Part shown: positions 1 to 8,980 of the stretch, piece by piece | Position numbering within the stretch: position 1 is the first letter of the stretch | Layout: each line of letters begins with the position of its first letter | Source of the DNA: Clostridia bacterium | GTDB lineage: Bacteria; Bacillota; Clostridia; Christensenellales; Aristaeellaceae | Assembly: GCA_017447185.1 (NCBI GenBank) | Contig: JAFSOC010000031.1 | Span: forward strand, 109,650-173,649 | Direction: 5' to 3' | DNA length: 64,000 bases | Program-made: the position numbers and the translations under genes | The notes under the pieces: model-generated | What the model was told of the DNA's origin: nothing | What the model saw: only the letters and a program-made list of their open reading frames with translations | Database searches by the model: none

Positions 1-56
1 CAAATTTATTTGCCGTTGCCGGCGGATCCGGCACCTGTCCGGACAACCCGGATCAT

Positions 57-85
57 TTGACAAAAAGCCGGAAAACCCGTACAAT
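57..85 (+). promoter_or_regulatory. Sigma-A promoter for the diguanylate cyclase gene
   Basis: TTGACA at 57-62 and TACAAT at 80-85 are separated by 17 bases. Transcription would begin near 92, giving a short leader before the GTG start at 122. Confidence 0.75.
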
Positions 86-121
86 AATTGGTAAGTTCAA
101 CATCAGAAAAGAGGGGCCGGC

Positions 122-1978
122 GTGACAGGCAGAACGTACAGGATCGCATACTTCACCGTTGACTGGAACTACGAGCTCGTGGACCAGACGCTGCACGGCC
201 TCAAACAGTATACCGATACCCACAGGAACGTGATCCTGCGGATTTTTGACTGTTTCGGTACCGACCAGGGCAACGACAAGGACAAAAGCGAATACCGGAT
301 CTTCTCCCTGCCGGACCTGAGCACCTTTGACGGCGCCATCATCCTCAGCAACCAGGTGATCCTCCAGTCCGTCCGGGACGAGCTGGTCCGCCGGATTGAC
401 GAGGCCGGCATCCCGGCTGTCTCCATCGGCTGTCCCCTGCCCGGCTGCGTGCTGGTGGGGCATGACAACCGCGCTGCGCAGAAAGCCGTGGTGGACCATG
501 TGATCCGCGAGCATAACGCCCGCAACCTGGTCTACCTGACGGGCAACCTCTACAACAACTGTCCCGAAGGCCCGGAGCGGCTGGAGGGATTCAGGGATTC
601 CTGCCGGGAAAACAATATCCCTTCCGAAAACATCCAGATCCTTGAGAAAACCTGGCGCACCACCGACGGCGCCGAGACCGTCGCCCAGTGGCTGGAGGAG
701 GATTTCCCCCTGCCGGACGCCTTTATCTGCGCCAACGACGAAATGGCCCTCGGCATGCTGGAAGCCCTGCAGGAGAACCATATCAAAGTGCCGGACGACG
801 TGATCGTCACCGGGTACGACAACCTGGACAGCGCCGTCCTCTCCTGCCCGCGGCTGACTTCCCTCTTCTGCGATTATCAGGAGCTGAACTACCGGGCGAT
901 GGAGACCGTCATCGACATGGTGGACGAAAAGCACGTCCCCTCCACCGTATACGGAAACTTCCAGCTGGTGGCTTCCGAATCCTGCGGCTGTGCCGACCAG
1001 GCCCTGCCGGATACCATCCGTGACCGGTATTTCCGCCAGACCCGTTTCCTGCGTTCCTTCTACTTATTACAGGAACAGCTGGCGGAGGAGCTGTTCGAAG
1101 CCAACAACCTGAAGGACCTGACCGCCGCCGTCCTGCGCAACCGGGGCATCTTCGGCTGCCATGACATTTTCCTGTGCATCAACGACTACTATTTTGACAA
1201 TTATGAAAAGGCCGAGTGGACCCAGGACTCCGAATCCTACGGCGCGGAGATGGTGCTGGCCGGGCGCAGCTACATCCGCTTCCCCACCCACCAGCTGCTG
1301 CCGGAGCCCTATCTGTCCCGGGAGCGTTTCCTGATCTTCTACCCGCTGCATTACAACACCTACTCCATCGGCTATATCGCCATGGACGGGCTGAGCGAAG
1401 CGGCCAAGATGAACCTGCACGAAAGCATCTTCAACTTCCTGGAAATCGCCATTGAAAACATCCGGAAGAAGGAGCTGCTCCGCCGCTTCAACGAAATGCT
1501 GGACAACATGTCCGTCCACGACGGGCTCACCCAGCTGTACAACCGCTTCGGCCTCGAGCGCTACGGGGAGGAAACCTTCCGCCGCATGATCAAGAAATAC
1601 GGCAGCGCCCAGGTGCTCTTCACCGATATGGACGAGATGAAGATGATCAACGACACATACGGCCATGAAGCCGGCGACAACGCCCTGTGCGCCGTGGCCA
1701 CCATCCTGCGGGACAACTGCAACAGCGAGGATTTCATCATGCGCTACGGCGGGGACGAGTTTGTGGTCATCGCCATCGGCACGGATACCGATCTGCGGGA
1801 CCGGATCCTTGCCGCCGCGAACGCCTGGAACCAGAACTCCGGCTACCCCTTCAAACTGGGGCTCTCCGTGGGCGTCGTGCAGTGCCCAAAGAAGGACAAA
1901 CGCTCCCTGGACGACTGCATCAAGGAAGCCGATTCCCTGATGTACGAAATCAAAACCGAAAGAAAAGTAGGCCGCTGA
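122..1978 (+). CDS. Diguanylate cyclase with LacI-like periplasmic-binding sensor domain
   Basis: 618 residues with a GTG start behind a GAGGGG ribosome site. Residues about 5-290 resemble the type I periplasmic-binding fold of LacI/GalR effector domains (FICANDEMALGMLEAL, VTGYDN), but there is no helix-turn-helix, signal peptide or membrane segment. A middle region of about 150 residues links it to a C-terminal GGDEF domain with the motif intact at residues 543-547. The product should be cytoplasmic and make cyclic di-GMP from two GTP in response to a small ligand, probably a sugar. The usual inhibitory RxxD site five residues before GGDEF reads NSED, so product inhibition by that route is probably lost. 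It converges on the polysaccharide locus that fills the next 10 kb, which suggests that sugar sensing is linked to surface or biofilm behaviour (inference). Confidence 0.9.
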   Translation: MTGRTYRIAYFTVDWNYELVDQTLHGLKQYTDTHRNVILRIFDCFGTDQGNDKDKSEYRIFSLPDLSTFDGAIILSNQVILQSVRDELVRRIDEAGIPAVSIGCPLPGCVLVGHDNRAAQKAVVDHVIREHNARNLVYLTGNLYNNCPEGPERLEGFRDSCRENNIPSENIQILEKTWRTTDGAETVAQWLEEDFPLPDAFICANDEMALGMLEALQENHIKVPDDVIVTGYDNLDSAVLSCPRLTSLFCDYQELNYRAMETVIDMVDEKHVPSTVYGNFQLVASESCGCADQALPDTIRDRYFRQTRFLRSFYLLQEQLAEELFEANNLKDLTAAVLRNRGIFGCHDIFLCINDYYFDNYEKAEWTQDSESYGAEMVLAGRSYIRFPTHQLLPEPYLSRERFLIFYPLHYNTYSIGYIAMDGLSEAAKMNLHESIFNFLEIAIENIRKKELLRRFNEMLDNMSVHDGLTQLYNRFGLERYGEETFRRMIKKYGSAQVLFTDMDEMKMINDTYGHEAGDNALCAVATILRDNCNSEDFIMRYGGDEFVVIAIGTDTDLRDRILAAANAWNQNSGYPFKLGLSVGVVQCPKKDKRSLDDCIKEADSLMYEIKTERKVGR

Positions 1979-1990
1979 CGCGGCCTGCTT
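1965..1990 (-). terminator. Intrinsic terminator behind the GH5 gene
   Basis: An 11-bp stem (1965-1975 with 1980-1990, one G-T pair) and four-base loop spans the cyclase stop codon. Read on the minus strand it is followed by a T-rich tract (TTTTCTTT), so it ends the GH5 transcript. No T-run follows on the plus strand. Confidence 0.6.
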
Positions 1991-1997
1991 CATATAT

Positions 1998-3770
1998 TTA
2001 CTGTCTCGGTCCGTACCGGAAGGTGACTTCCAGCGTACGGATCTTTTGCATTGCCGGCAGTTCCCGGTCCAGCACCGTGGCGGAGATTCCCGTCAGGTCT
2101 CCCATCATGACCCGGGCGCTGCCCCGGGCACTTTTCATATCCACCCATTCGTTGAACAGATTGGTCCGCGTGCAGTGGCCGTCATCCGAGCAGGTGTAGT
2201 TCCGGCCTTTCAGCTTCACGGGCTCTCCGTTCACCTTCAGCTCCGTGATGAAGATGCAGTATCCCGGGAACCGGTCCTCGCCGTCCGAGATGCCGATGGC
2301 ACAGAAAGCAGTATTTCCGGCATAACCGGCTGCCGTTCCGGTGAAATCCAGGGAAACCGTGTAGGTGCCCGGACCGGTGATCTCCGCGTCCGCCGGAACG
2401 ATTCCGGGGGTGACGGAATCCGGCGTGTAGATATCCCCCACGCTGTAGGTGGCCCCGTAATCCCCAGCATTGAACATGATCCAGGCCGCACTGGTATCCG
2501 CGGATACATGCACCGCCCGGTCCGACAGCGTTTCCGGCGCAGCCGCGGCGTCCCGGTCAAAGGAGGCCTTCGCCGCGGCAGCGATCTCCGCGTAATCCTT
2601 CCCCACCTCGGAGTCCGCATTGCGGCCGGCGTAGACCGCCGCCATCTCCGCTTCCGGAATACACAGCTTCGACCGGACATAGAACCCGCTGCAGTCCCAC
2701 AGGCAGCCCATCAGGTCCAGGGCATCGCAGCAGTCCAGGAACGCCTTGTGATACGCCGGGGCGTTCCTCTTCATTTCCCCGTCACTGCCCGGCAGGGCGC
2801 CGTATTCCCCGATCACCACGCCGTAGCCGGCGGAAGTGAACTTCTTCATCATGCTCAGGGTGGCATACATGTCCCTGTAATCCTTCTGCTTTCCCCAGAG
2901 AGTTGCACCCTTCGCGGAAGAAGCGCCGCAGTAGCTCCAGGGATCGTAGTAGTGCACAGAGACCATCAGCTTGTTTTTCGCCGGGTCCTGCGGCATGACG
3001 AAACGCCCGTCAAAGGTCTGGGCGATGTTCGTGCCGAAGCCGGCGATCAGCAGGAACCGCTCTCCGTTGTATCCGCCGCCGGCGCGCACCGTATCCACAA
3101 AAGCCTGGTTGATCCGGTTGGTCAGCACGTAGCGTTCGCTGTCCGGCATCCGGGTGGCCAGGGAATCCTGGCAGTACAGCGGGGAATTCTCGTCAAACCG
3201 GGCACCCAGCTCCTCATTGGCGCTCTCGAAAATCAGCCGGGCGTCGTAGTTCGCGAAGCGCTCCGCAATCTGCTGCCACATCCCCACATAGGCTTCCATG
3301 GCCAGGACCCGGGTGGCCTCCGTGTCCGACCCGAACATCCCCCACCATCCGCCGTCCCAGTGATCGTTCAGGATCACTGTCAGCCCGGCGTCCAGGGCTT
3401 CCTTCACCACGGTCTCCACCCGGTCCATGTAAGCGGCGGAAATCGTCCAGTCCCCCCGGTTCAGGTAGGTGGCGTTGGTCATCCAGGCCACCGGAATCCG
3501 GAGGGTGTCAAACCCGGCCGCTTTCATTCCCTGCAGCATGGCAGGGGTGGTCACCGGCTGGCCCCACAGGGTTTCATAGTGCGCCGGATCATCCGTGGTG
3601 TTTCCGCCATGGATGCTGTTGTCGCAGGCTTCCAGGGTGTTTCCCAGGTTGATGCCGTTTCCCATGCGCCGGGTCATTTCCACCGCGTCCGCAGGCAGTT
3701 CCTCCGCTGCGGCATGGGCGCAGAAAAGCAGCGCCAGTAAGGCGGCCAGCAGCAGGATCATTCTCTTCAT
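1998..3770 (-). CDS. Secreted GH5 endo-beta-glucanase with C-terminal accessory module
   Basis: 590 residues from the ATG at 3770, which has AGGAGG about nine bases upstream; an open extension of 12 codons upstream lacks such a site. A signal peptide (about 1-23, ending HAAAEE) precedes a GH5 barrel that starts with GINLGNTL, typical of GH5_4-type cellulases and xyloglucanases. The acid/base is Glu186 in SANEELG and the nucleophile is Glu322 in VIGEYGAL. After a short linker, residues about 420-590 form a beta-rich module closely similar to the repeats of the three-module protein encoded at 9038-10582 (shared PGYxI, KVNGE, YTCSDD, NLFNEWV). It should hydrolyse beta-1,4 glucans outside the cell and feed the adjacent ABC transporter. 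Exact substrate is not resolved. Confidence 0.9.
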   Translation of the reverse strand: MKRMILLLAALLALLFCAHAAAEELPADAVEMTRRMGNGINLGNTLEACDNSIHGGNTTDDPAHYETLWGQPVTTPAMLQGMKAAGFDTLRIPVAWMTNATYLNRGDWTISAAYMDRVETVVKEALDAGLTVILNDHWDGGWWGMFGSDTEATRVLAMEAYVGMWQQIAERFANYDARLIFESANEELGARFDENSPLYCQDSLATRMPDSERYVLTNRINQAFVDTVRAGGGYNGERFLLIAGFGTNIAQTFDGRFVMPQDPAKNKLMVSVHYYDPWSYCGASSAKGATLWGKQKDYRDMYATLSMMKKFTSAGYGVVIGEYGALPGSDGEMKRNAPAYHKAFLDCCDALDLMGCLWDCSGFYVRSKLCIPEAEMAAVYAGRNADSEVGKDYAEIAAAAKASFDRDAAAAPETLSDRAVHVSADTSAAWIMFNAGDYGATYSVGDIYTPDSVTPGIVPADAEITGPGTYTVSLDFTGTAAGYAGNTAFCAIGISDGEDRFPGYCIFITELKVNGEPVKLKGRNYTCSDDGHCTRTNLFNEWVDMKSARGSARVMMGDLTGISATVLDRELPAMQKIRTLEVTFRYGPRQ

Positions 3771-3788
3771 CCTTCCGTTCCTCCTGAC

Positions 3789-3823
3789 AAAAACGGCGTG
3801 CTCCATCCTTCCGAAGCACGCCG
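3789..3823 (-). terminator. Attenuator or terminator between binding-protein and GH5 genes
   Basis: Nine-base complementary arms at 3794-3802 and 3815-3823 are followed on the minus strand by five T residues, just before the GH5 ribosome site. It lies inside an otherwise continuous operon. It may lower GH5 expression relative to the binding protein, or end the main transcript so that GH5 relies on read-through. Confidence 0.6.
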
Positions 3824-3837
3824 CGGTCCGTTTTTCC

Positions 3838-5568
3838 TTATTCGCCGGCCAGCTGCTGGGTCAGCTCCCACATCTGGGCCGCTTCCTGCTTGCACCATTC
3901 CACGCAGTCCGCATAGCCGTACTGCTCGCACAGGCGCTTCATTTCGCTCACATGGAAGTTGAATTCCGCTTCCGCCTTGGCGTTCACCGCGCGCCAGGAA
4001 TAATCCACGATGGCCTTCTTGCAGTTGTTCCACTTCAGGGACAGGTCGCTGGATTTTTCGCTCTCGGAATACGGGATATCCGGCATCACGACGTACTTCT
4101 TGTCGCCGTATTCATCTTCCCGGGCTTCCATGTATTCGTCCGCCAGCACCGCGTGGTTGTATTCCCGCCAGTCCTCCTGGATCGGATAGGATTCCGCCGT
4201 CACCACGGAGGCCCAGGTATCCTTGTTGAAGGTTTCGATTCCGTTGCCTTCCGGATTGACCATGTCCTTGCTCAGGGTGGTGTTGTTGATCTGGATGCTG
4301 CCGTTGTTGTAGGTATCGCTCAGGGTATAGGTCTTGCCGGTATAGGGGGAGGTCCACTCGATACCCGCCATGTTGTAGCTGGAATCCGCGGACGTCTTCT
4401 TTCCCAGTTCCGTGAAATACATATTCCTGTTTTCATCATAGTCCCAGGTCAGGCCCCGGGGTCCGTACCAGCCGGTCATGGCGCCTTCCGGCGTGGCCAG
4501 CCAGTTCAGGATCTCCAGGCACTTTTCCGGATACTGGGTATAGTTTCCGATGGACCAGATCCGGCTGCCGCCGGTGGAGCCCAGGCCGTAAACGATGGGG
4601 GTCGCGTCGTTGGGCACGAGGGAGTACATGTACTTCCCGGCTTCCAGGTGTTCCTTCGTGTTGTAGGCCATGGAGCCCGCATAGTTGAAGATGGACCAGA
4701 AGGTGCCGCCGTTCTTCAGCTTCTCGCTCATCTTGTCATAGGTGTTGGAGGAGGAGTTGGGATCCAGCAGGCCCGCCCGGTTCAGCTTGTTGAAGAACCG
4801 CAGGCATTCCATATAGACGCTGTCGTCGTCCAGGCAGGAAAGGAACTCGCCGTTTTCGGGATTGTAATGGCCGAAGCCCAGCTCGTCATAGCCGTAGAAG
4901 GCGGTTCCCAGTGCCTTCACATACATGACCATGTTGCCGTCCCAGTCCGGCCAGGCGCTCAGGGCGTAGGTCTCGTTGCCGATCTCATCCGTGGGGCAGA
5001 TCTCCTTCATCTTCGTGAACAGGTCCACCAGGTCGTCCAGGTCGTTCACTTCCGGATAGCCCAGCTGCTTGTACAGGTCCCAGCGGGTATCCCAGGTGTA
5101 GAAGAAGGACTGGTGGCTGCCCGTGGAGAACGCCACGTTGAAGCCGAAGCCGTGGATCTTCCCATCGCCGCTGATCCGCCGGTTGCTTTCCAGCGCCGCC
5201 GTATAGTTTTCCATGATGTAGGGGGCGTACTTGCTGCCCATGTCAAACTGTTCCCAGTCCAGCAGCATGCCCTTCGCCACGGCGTTCTTGTAATCCTCGC
5301 CGTTGGCGCCCCAGACCACGATGTCGCCCAGGCTGCCCGCTTCCATGCGGGTGGCGTAGGTGCCGTCCTGTTCCGGGATGATGTTGATTTCCACGTTGAA
5401 CATGTCCTTCAGGAGCGTTGCGCCCCAGCCCAGCTGCAGGCCGGAGAAGTTGGCCAGCTGGCTGTACACATCCAGCCGGATGACCGGTTCCTCCGCGGCG
5501 CCCTCTCCCAGGGCGAAGGCCGGCAGCGCAAGCACCAGGCAAAGAATCAGAGCAACTACCTTTTTCAT
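3838..5568 (-). CDS. Extracellular solute-binding protein, LplA-like family 1
   Basis: 576 residues from the ATG at 5568, with GAAAGGAG in front. A hydrophobic signal sequence (MKKVVALILC..) ends at a signal peptidase I type site near AFALGEG. The mature protein has features of large Gram-positive oligosaccharide/polysaccharide-binding proteins (family 1, LplA-like), rich in Trp and Tyr. It should deliver glucan or hemicellulose oligosaccharides to the two permeases encoded immediately upstream, with gaps of 22 and 12 bases. No lipobox cysteine is seen after the hydrophobic core, so anchoring is unexplained; in Gram-positive bacteria these proteins are usually lipoproteins. Confidence 0.88.
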   Translation of the reverse strand: MKKVVALILCLVLALPAFALGEGAAEEPVIRLDVYSQLANFSGLQLGWGATLLKDMFNVEINIIPEQDGTYATRMEAGSLGDIVVWGANGEDYKNAVAKGMLLDWEQFDMGSKYAPYIMENYTAALESNRRISGDGKIHGFGFNVAFSTGSHQSFFYTWDTRWDLYKQLGYPEVNDLDDLVDLFTKMKEICPTDEIGNETYALSAWPDWDGNMVMYVKALGTAFYGYDELGFGHYNPENGEFLSCLDDDSVYMECLRFFNKLNRAGLLDPNSSSNTYDKMSEKLKNGGTFWSIFNYAGSMAYNTKEHLEAGKYMYSLVPNDATPIVYGLGSTGGSRIWSIGNYTQYPEKCLEILNWLATPEGAMTGWYGPRGLTWDYDENRNMYFTELGKKTSADSSYNMAGIEWTSPYTGKTYTLSDTYNNGSIQINNTTLSKDMVNPEGNGIETFNKDTWASVVTAESYPIQEDWREYNHAVLADEYMEAREDEYGDKKYVVMPDIPYSESEKSSDLSLKWNNCKKAIVDYSWRAVNAKAEAEFNFHVSEMKRLCEQYGYADCVEWCKQEAAQMWELTQQLAGE

Positions 5569-5590
5569 ATCATTTTCTCCTTTCAAGCGG

Positions 5591-7444
5591 TCAGCCTTTG
5601 ACGGCTCCCAGCATGATTCCTTTGACAAAATACCGCTGCATGAACGGATACACCAGCAGGATCGGGATAATCGTCACCATGGCGATGGTGTATTTCGTGG
5701 TGATGCCGTTGTTCAGCAGGTTCTGCGCCATCTGCTCGGATATCTGCTCCGTGTTGATGCTGGTAGTCTGGTTCAGGTAGACATACAGCCGGTGCTGGAG
5801 CGTATACAGGTTCGGCGTCGAGGACATCAGCAGCAGCGAATCCTGGAAGGAGTTCCAGTTTCCAACCGCGCCGAAGATCGAGATCGTCGCCAGGATCGGG
5901 ATGGACAGCGGCAGGATGATCCGCAGGAAGACCTTGGAGGTGGAGGCGCCGTCGATAATGGCGCTTTCCTCCAGGGATCCGGGAATCGATTCGATGTAGG
6001 TCTTCACCAGGATGATGTTGTAGGGGGCCACCATGCCCGGAATGATGTAGGCCAGGAAGTTCCCCGTCAGGCCCAGCATCAGCATGTTGGTGTACCAGGG
6101 AATCAGGCCCGCGTTGAAGTACATGGTCACCACCAGCGCCCGGTACCAGAAGGACCGGTGCCACATTTTACGCTTCGTGACCAGGTATCCGGCCCAGGCG
6201 GAGGTCAGTACCATCAGGGCAGTGCCAAGGATCGTGCGGCCCACGGTGACCACCAGCGCGTTTTTCAGTTCTTCCTGTCCGAGGATCCGGCTGTAGTTGC
6301 CGAAATGGATCCCCTGGGGCAGGAAGTTGATCTGCCCGCCCGCCACCAGGTTGTTGTCCGAGATCGTGTTGATGAACAGGTAGTAGAACGGGAAAACACA
6401 GATGAACGTAAACAGGATAAAGAAGATAACGATCACCGTGTCAAACAGCGGCTGCTGGGAGAACAGGGCATAGCTGACGATCATGGCAATCAGCGTCACC
6501 AGCGCCACGATCAGTCCCGTCCGGGGCCATTCCTTCACGTTCTCGCTGAGCACCACCGGCTCATCCACAGCCGCCTGCCAGACTTCCGCCGTACCGCCGA
6601 AGATCCGGTCCGCCAGGGTCTGCCCGATGGCGGTCACCAGGTTCTTCGCGCCTTCCGGATCCGTCCAGGAGGCCCGCAGCGTCAGTTCCGCCGGATCCGC
6701 CGTGGTGGCCATGCTGACCTTGTTGCGGACCTCGTTTCCCTTGCCGGAGAGGCCGGCCCGCGCGGCCGCTTCCTCGCAGAAGGCAGCGTCCGCCAGGTAG
6801 TTTTTCACCGGCGTTACCAGGTCCAGCGTCTTTCCGAGGAACCTGTCCGGCAGGGAGGAAACCGCTTCCTCCTTCACCCGGAAAACCACCCGGACGATGT
6901 TCGCCTCATCCGTTTCCTCCCGGGTGATCTCCGCGCCTTCCGCGTCTGCCGTACCGAACACCAGGGTACTGAACTGCCTTCCGGCGGCTCCGGCAATGGT
7001 CTCCGCGACAGCGGGATCGCTGTTCTTCACGGTAATGAAAACGGTCCGGTGATCCGCGTCTGCCGCGTCCGCGGCAACGCTGATCATGTTCTTCAGTTCC
7101 TTGGGCTTCATCAGCTCCCCGGTGGAAGCCTTGATGTCGTCCGAAATATTCCGGTAGAAAAGCCCCTTGCTGCCGCTGCCCACGGCGGCCAGCTCATCCC
7201 GCAGGCCGGCGGGAATATCCAGCGTCACCTTCGTCAGCGAAGCATCGCCGGAGGAAGTCAGTGACTCCGTATCCAGGATGCGCAGCTGCGCCCGCACCGA
7301 CGTGGTGTAAACAGGAGAGGCAATCTTTTCACAGTACAGCCAGGAGGCGGCCGCGGCCAGCAGGGTGCAACCCAGCACGATCAGCAGTTTCTGCCAGCCT
7401 TTCAGGGTGACGCGGCGGCTCAGGAATCCTTTTCGCTCGTCCAT
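5591..7444 (-). CDS. Fusion of Wzz-like chain-length domain and LplC-type ABC permease
   Basis: 617 residues from the ATG at 7444; a GTG six bases earlier sits too close to the AAGGGGG ribosome site. Residues about 19-37 are a membrane helix, 38-308 an extracytoplasmic alpha/beta region with the layout of Wzz/YveK polysaccharide co-polymerases, and 309-328 a second helix. From about residue 334 a complete LplC-type carbohydrate permease follows, with six predicted helices and the EAA loop (ESAIIDGAST..ILP) that docks the ATPase. A free-standing permease would be about 290 residues. The frame is open throughout, with no stop or shift at the junction. It should pair with the permease encoded just upstream. 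The Wzz-like part could act as a periplasmic collar for substrate or binding protein (inference). Confidence 0.85.
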   Translation of the reverse strand: MDERKGFLSRRVTLKGWQKLLIVLGCTLLAAAASWLYCEKIASPVYTTSVRAQLRILDTESLTSSGDASLTKVTLDIPAGLRDELAAVGSGSKGLFYRNISDDIKASTGELMKPKELKNMISVAADAADADHRTVFITVKNSDPAVAETIAGAAGRQFSTLVFGTADAEGAEITREETDEANIVRVVFRVKEEAVSSLPDRFLGKTLDLVTPVKNYLADAAFCEEAAARAGLSGKGNEVRNKVSMATTADPAELTLRASWTDPEGAKNLVTAIGQTLADRIFGGTAEVWQAAVDEPVVLSENVKEWPRTGLIVALVTLIAMIVSYALFSQQPLFDTVIVIFFILFTFICVFPFYYLFINTISDNNLVAGGQINFLPQGIHFGNYSRILGQEELKNALVVTVGRTILGTALMVLTSAWAGYLVTKRKMWHRSFWYRALVVTMYFNAGLIPWYTNMLMLGLTGNFLAYIIPGMVAPYNIILVKTYIESIPGSLEESAIIDGASTSKVFLRIILPLSIPILATISIFGAVGNWNSFQDSLLLMSSTPNLYTLQHRLYVYLNQTTSINTEQISEQMAQNLLNNGITTKYTIAMVTIIPILLVYPFMQRYFVKGIMLGAVKG

Positions 7445-7456
7445 GCGCACACCCCC

Positions 7457-8953
7457 TTATATGATGCTCTCGCCGCGGACGGCCTTGGAAATGCCGTTGG
7501 CGCCGAAGAGCAGGACCACCGCGATCAGCGACTTCAGGATGCCGATCACCGTGGAGACAGAGAGCTGGTTGTTGCCGATACCCAGGTTGTACACATACAG
7601 GTCCAGCACCTGGATATAGTCGCCGTTGTAGGGATTGGAGAAAACCAGGTACTGTTCCATTCCGTTGCTGAGGATGCCGGCCACGCTCATCAGCAGCATG
7701 ACCATATAGGTGGGGATCAGGCCCGGCACGGTGATGTGCCAGATGCAGCGGAAGCGGTTGGCACCGTCCACCTTTGCCGCTTCATACAGCTGCTGGTCGA
7801 TGCCGGCGATGCCCGCCACATAGATGATCGCGCTCCAGCCCAGGCCTTTCCAGGTACCCCACAGGAGCATCTTGATCCATGTGGCGTCCGCCGTGGCCAG
7901 GTAATCCGTGCGGACAAAGGCCGCCGGATTGATCATATTGGAAAGGTTGTTCACCAGGCCGTCCGCCGCGAAAATGGACAGGGCCACCGCGTAGACCAGC
8001 ACCCAGCTCAGGAAGTTGGGAATCGTGGTCAGGGTCTGTACCGCCCGCTGGAACTTGGTGTTCCGCACCTCCGCCAGCAGGATGGCGAAGGCGATGGGCA
8101 GCCAGCTGGTGGCAATACCCAGGCCGCTCATGATCAGGGTATTCCGCAGCACCTGCAGGATCTTCGAGGAGAAGCCCGGATCATTGATCAGCAGCCTGAA
8201 ATTGTCAAACCCGACAAAAAGTTCTTTCGTCAGTTCATCCCCGGCCTTGGCGTTGTAGAACGCGTAACGCCAGCCGTAGATCGGCAGGTAGGCAAACACG
8301 AAGGACAGGACCAGCACCGGCAGGAACATGATGAAAAGCTTGTACTTTTCCTCCATCTCTGCCTTCGGCTCCCCGCACTTCCGCCGATAGGCAAAAAACA
8401 CGGCCGTCAGGGAAGAGGCCAGCAGCAGGATGCCGCCGATCATCCAGGCAGTGTTCGCGAAAACCGGCCACTGCAGCGCCAGGTTTTTCAGGTGCTCCTC
8501 AATATGCGATGCCGGCAGATCCATGCCCTTCACGAAGGCTTCGATCTGCCCGAAGGCCGCGCGGTTGACTGCCAGTCCGGCCAGGATCAGCGCGCCGCCC
8601 GCCACCGGAAGCCATACGCCCCAGCGGCGCATTTTCCGGTTGCCCAGGGAAATGCAGGCTCCCACCGCACCCAGCACGGCGCCGGCCAGCACCATGGCAC
8701 AGCCGGCCAGGGACTGCTGCATGTCAGCAGCCCGCAGCGCAAAGCGGTTGCCTTCCGTCATATAGGCGCTGAGCTTGGTCGTCACCGTCGAAAAGGACGT
8801 GGCGGACGTCAGCAGCGTCAGGTTGCCGCTGATCTGCGCGGAAATCCTTCCCGGATTGAACGGCGGGAAGAACACCATCAGCAGTACCAGCACCGCGAGG
8901 ATACGCAGCACCCGGAGGGAAACCCGTTCCGGGCGGGACGTCAAATCAGGCAT
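7457..8953 (-). CDS. LplB-type ABC sugar permease with N-terminal membrane extension
   Basis: 498 residues from the ATG at 8953, which has AGAGG seven bases upstream; an in-frame ATG at 8971 lacks a ribosome site. The C-terminal 300 residues are an LplB-type carbohydrate permease, with the EAA loop YEAAKVDGANR..ITVPGL. About 200 extra residues precede it: one helix near 17-33, an exposed segment of about 45 residues, then three helices near 84-103, 113-131 and 167-190. I do not recognise this extension. Its partner, encoded 12 bases downstream, also carries a large N-terminal addition, so the two probably co-evolved. No ATPase gene is nearby; MsmX-like shared ATPases serve this transporter class. 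Confidence 0.85.
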   Translation of the reverse strand: MPDLTSRPERVSLRVLRILAVLVLLMVFFPPFNPGRISAQISGNLTLLTSATSFSTVTTKLSAYMTEGNRFALRAADMQQSLAGCAMVLAGAVLGAVGACISLGNRKMRRWGVWLPVAGGALILAGLAVNRAAFGQIEAFVKGMDLPASHIEEHLKNLALQWPVFANTAWMIGGILLLASSLTAVFFAYRRKCGEPKAEMEEKYKLFIMFLPVLVLSFVFAYLPIYGWRYAFYNAKAGDELTKELFVGFDNFRLLINDPGFSSKILQVLRNTLIMSGLGIATSWLPIAFAILLAEVRNTKFQRAVQTLTTIPNFLSWVLVYAVALSIFAADGLVNNLSNMINPAAFVRTDYLATADATWIKMLLWGTWKGLGWSAIIYVAGIAGIDQQLYEAAKVDGANRFRCIWHITVPGLIPTYMVMLLMSVAGILSNGMEQYLVFSNPYNGDYIQVLDLYVYNLGIGNNQLSVSTVIGILKSLIAVVLLFGANGISKAVRGESII

Positions 8954-8980
8954 GGATGAACCTCTTTTCATGGAAGAAGT

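Noticed and set aside
6450-6520. Frameshift or artefactual join between the Wzz-like and permease parts
   Set aside because: The frame is continuous across the junction with no stop, repeat or ribosome site that would suggest two genes or a misassembly.
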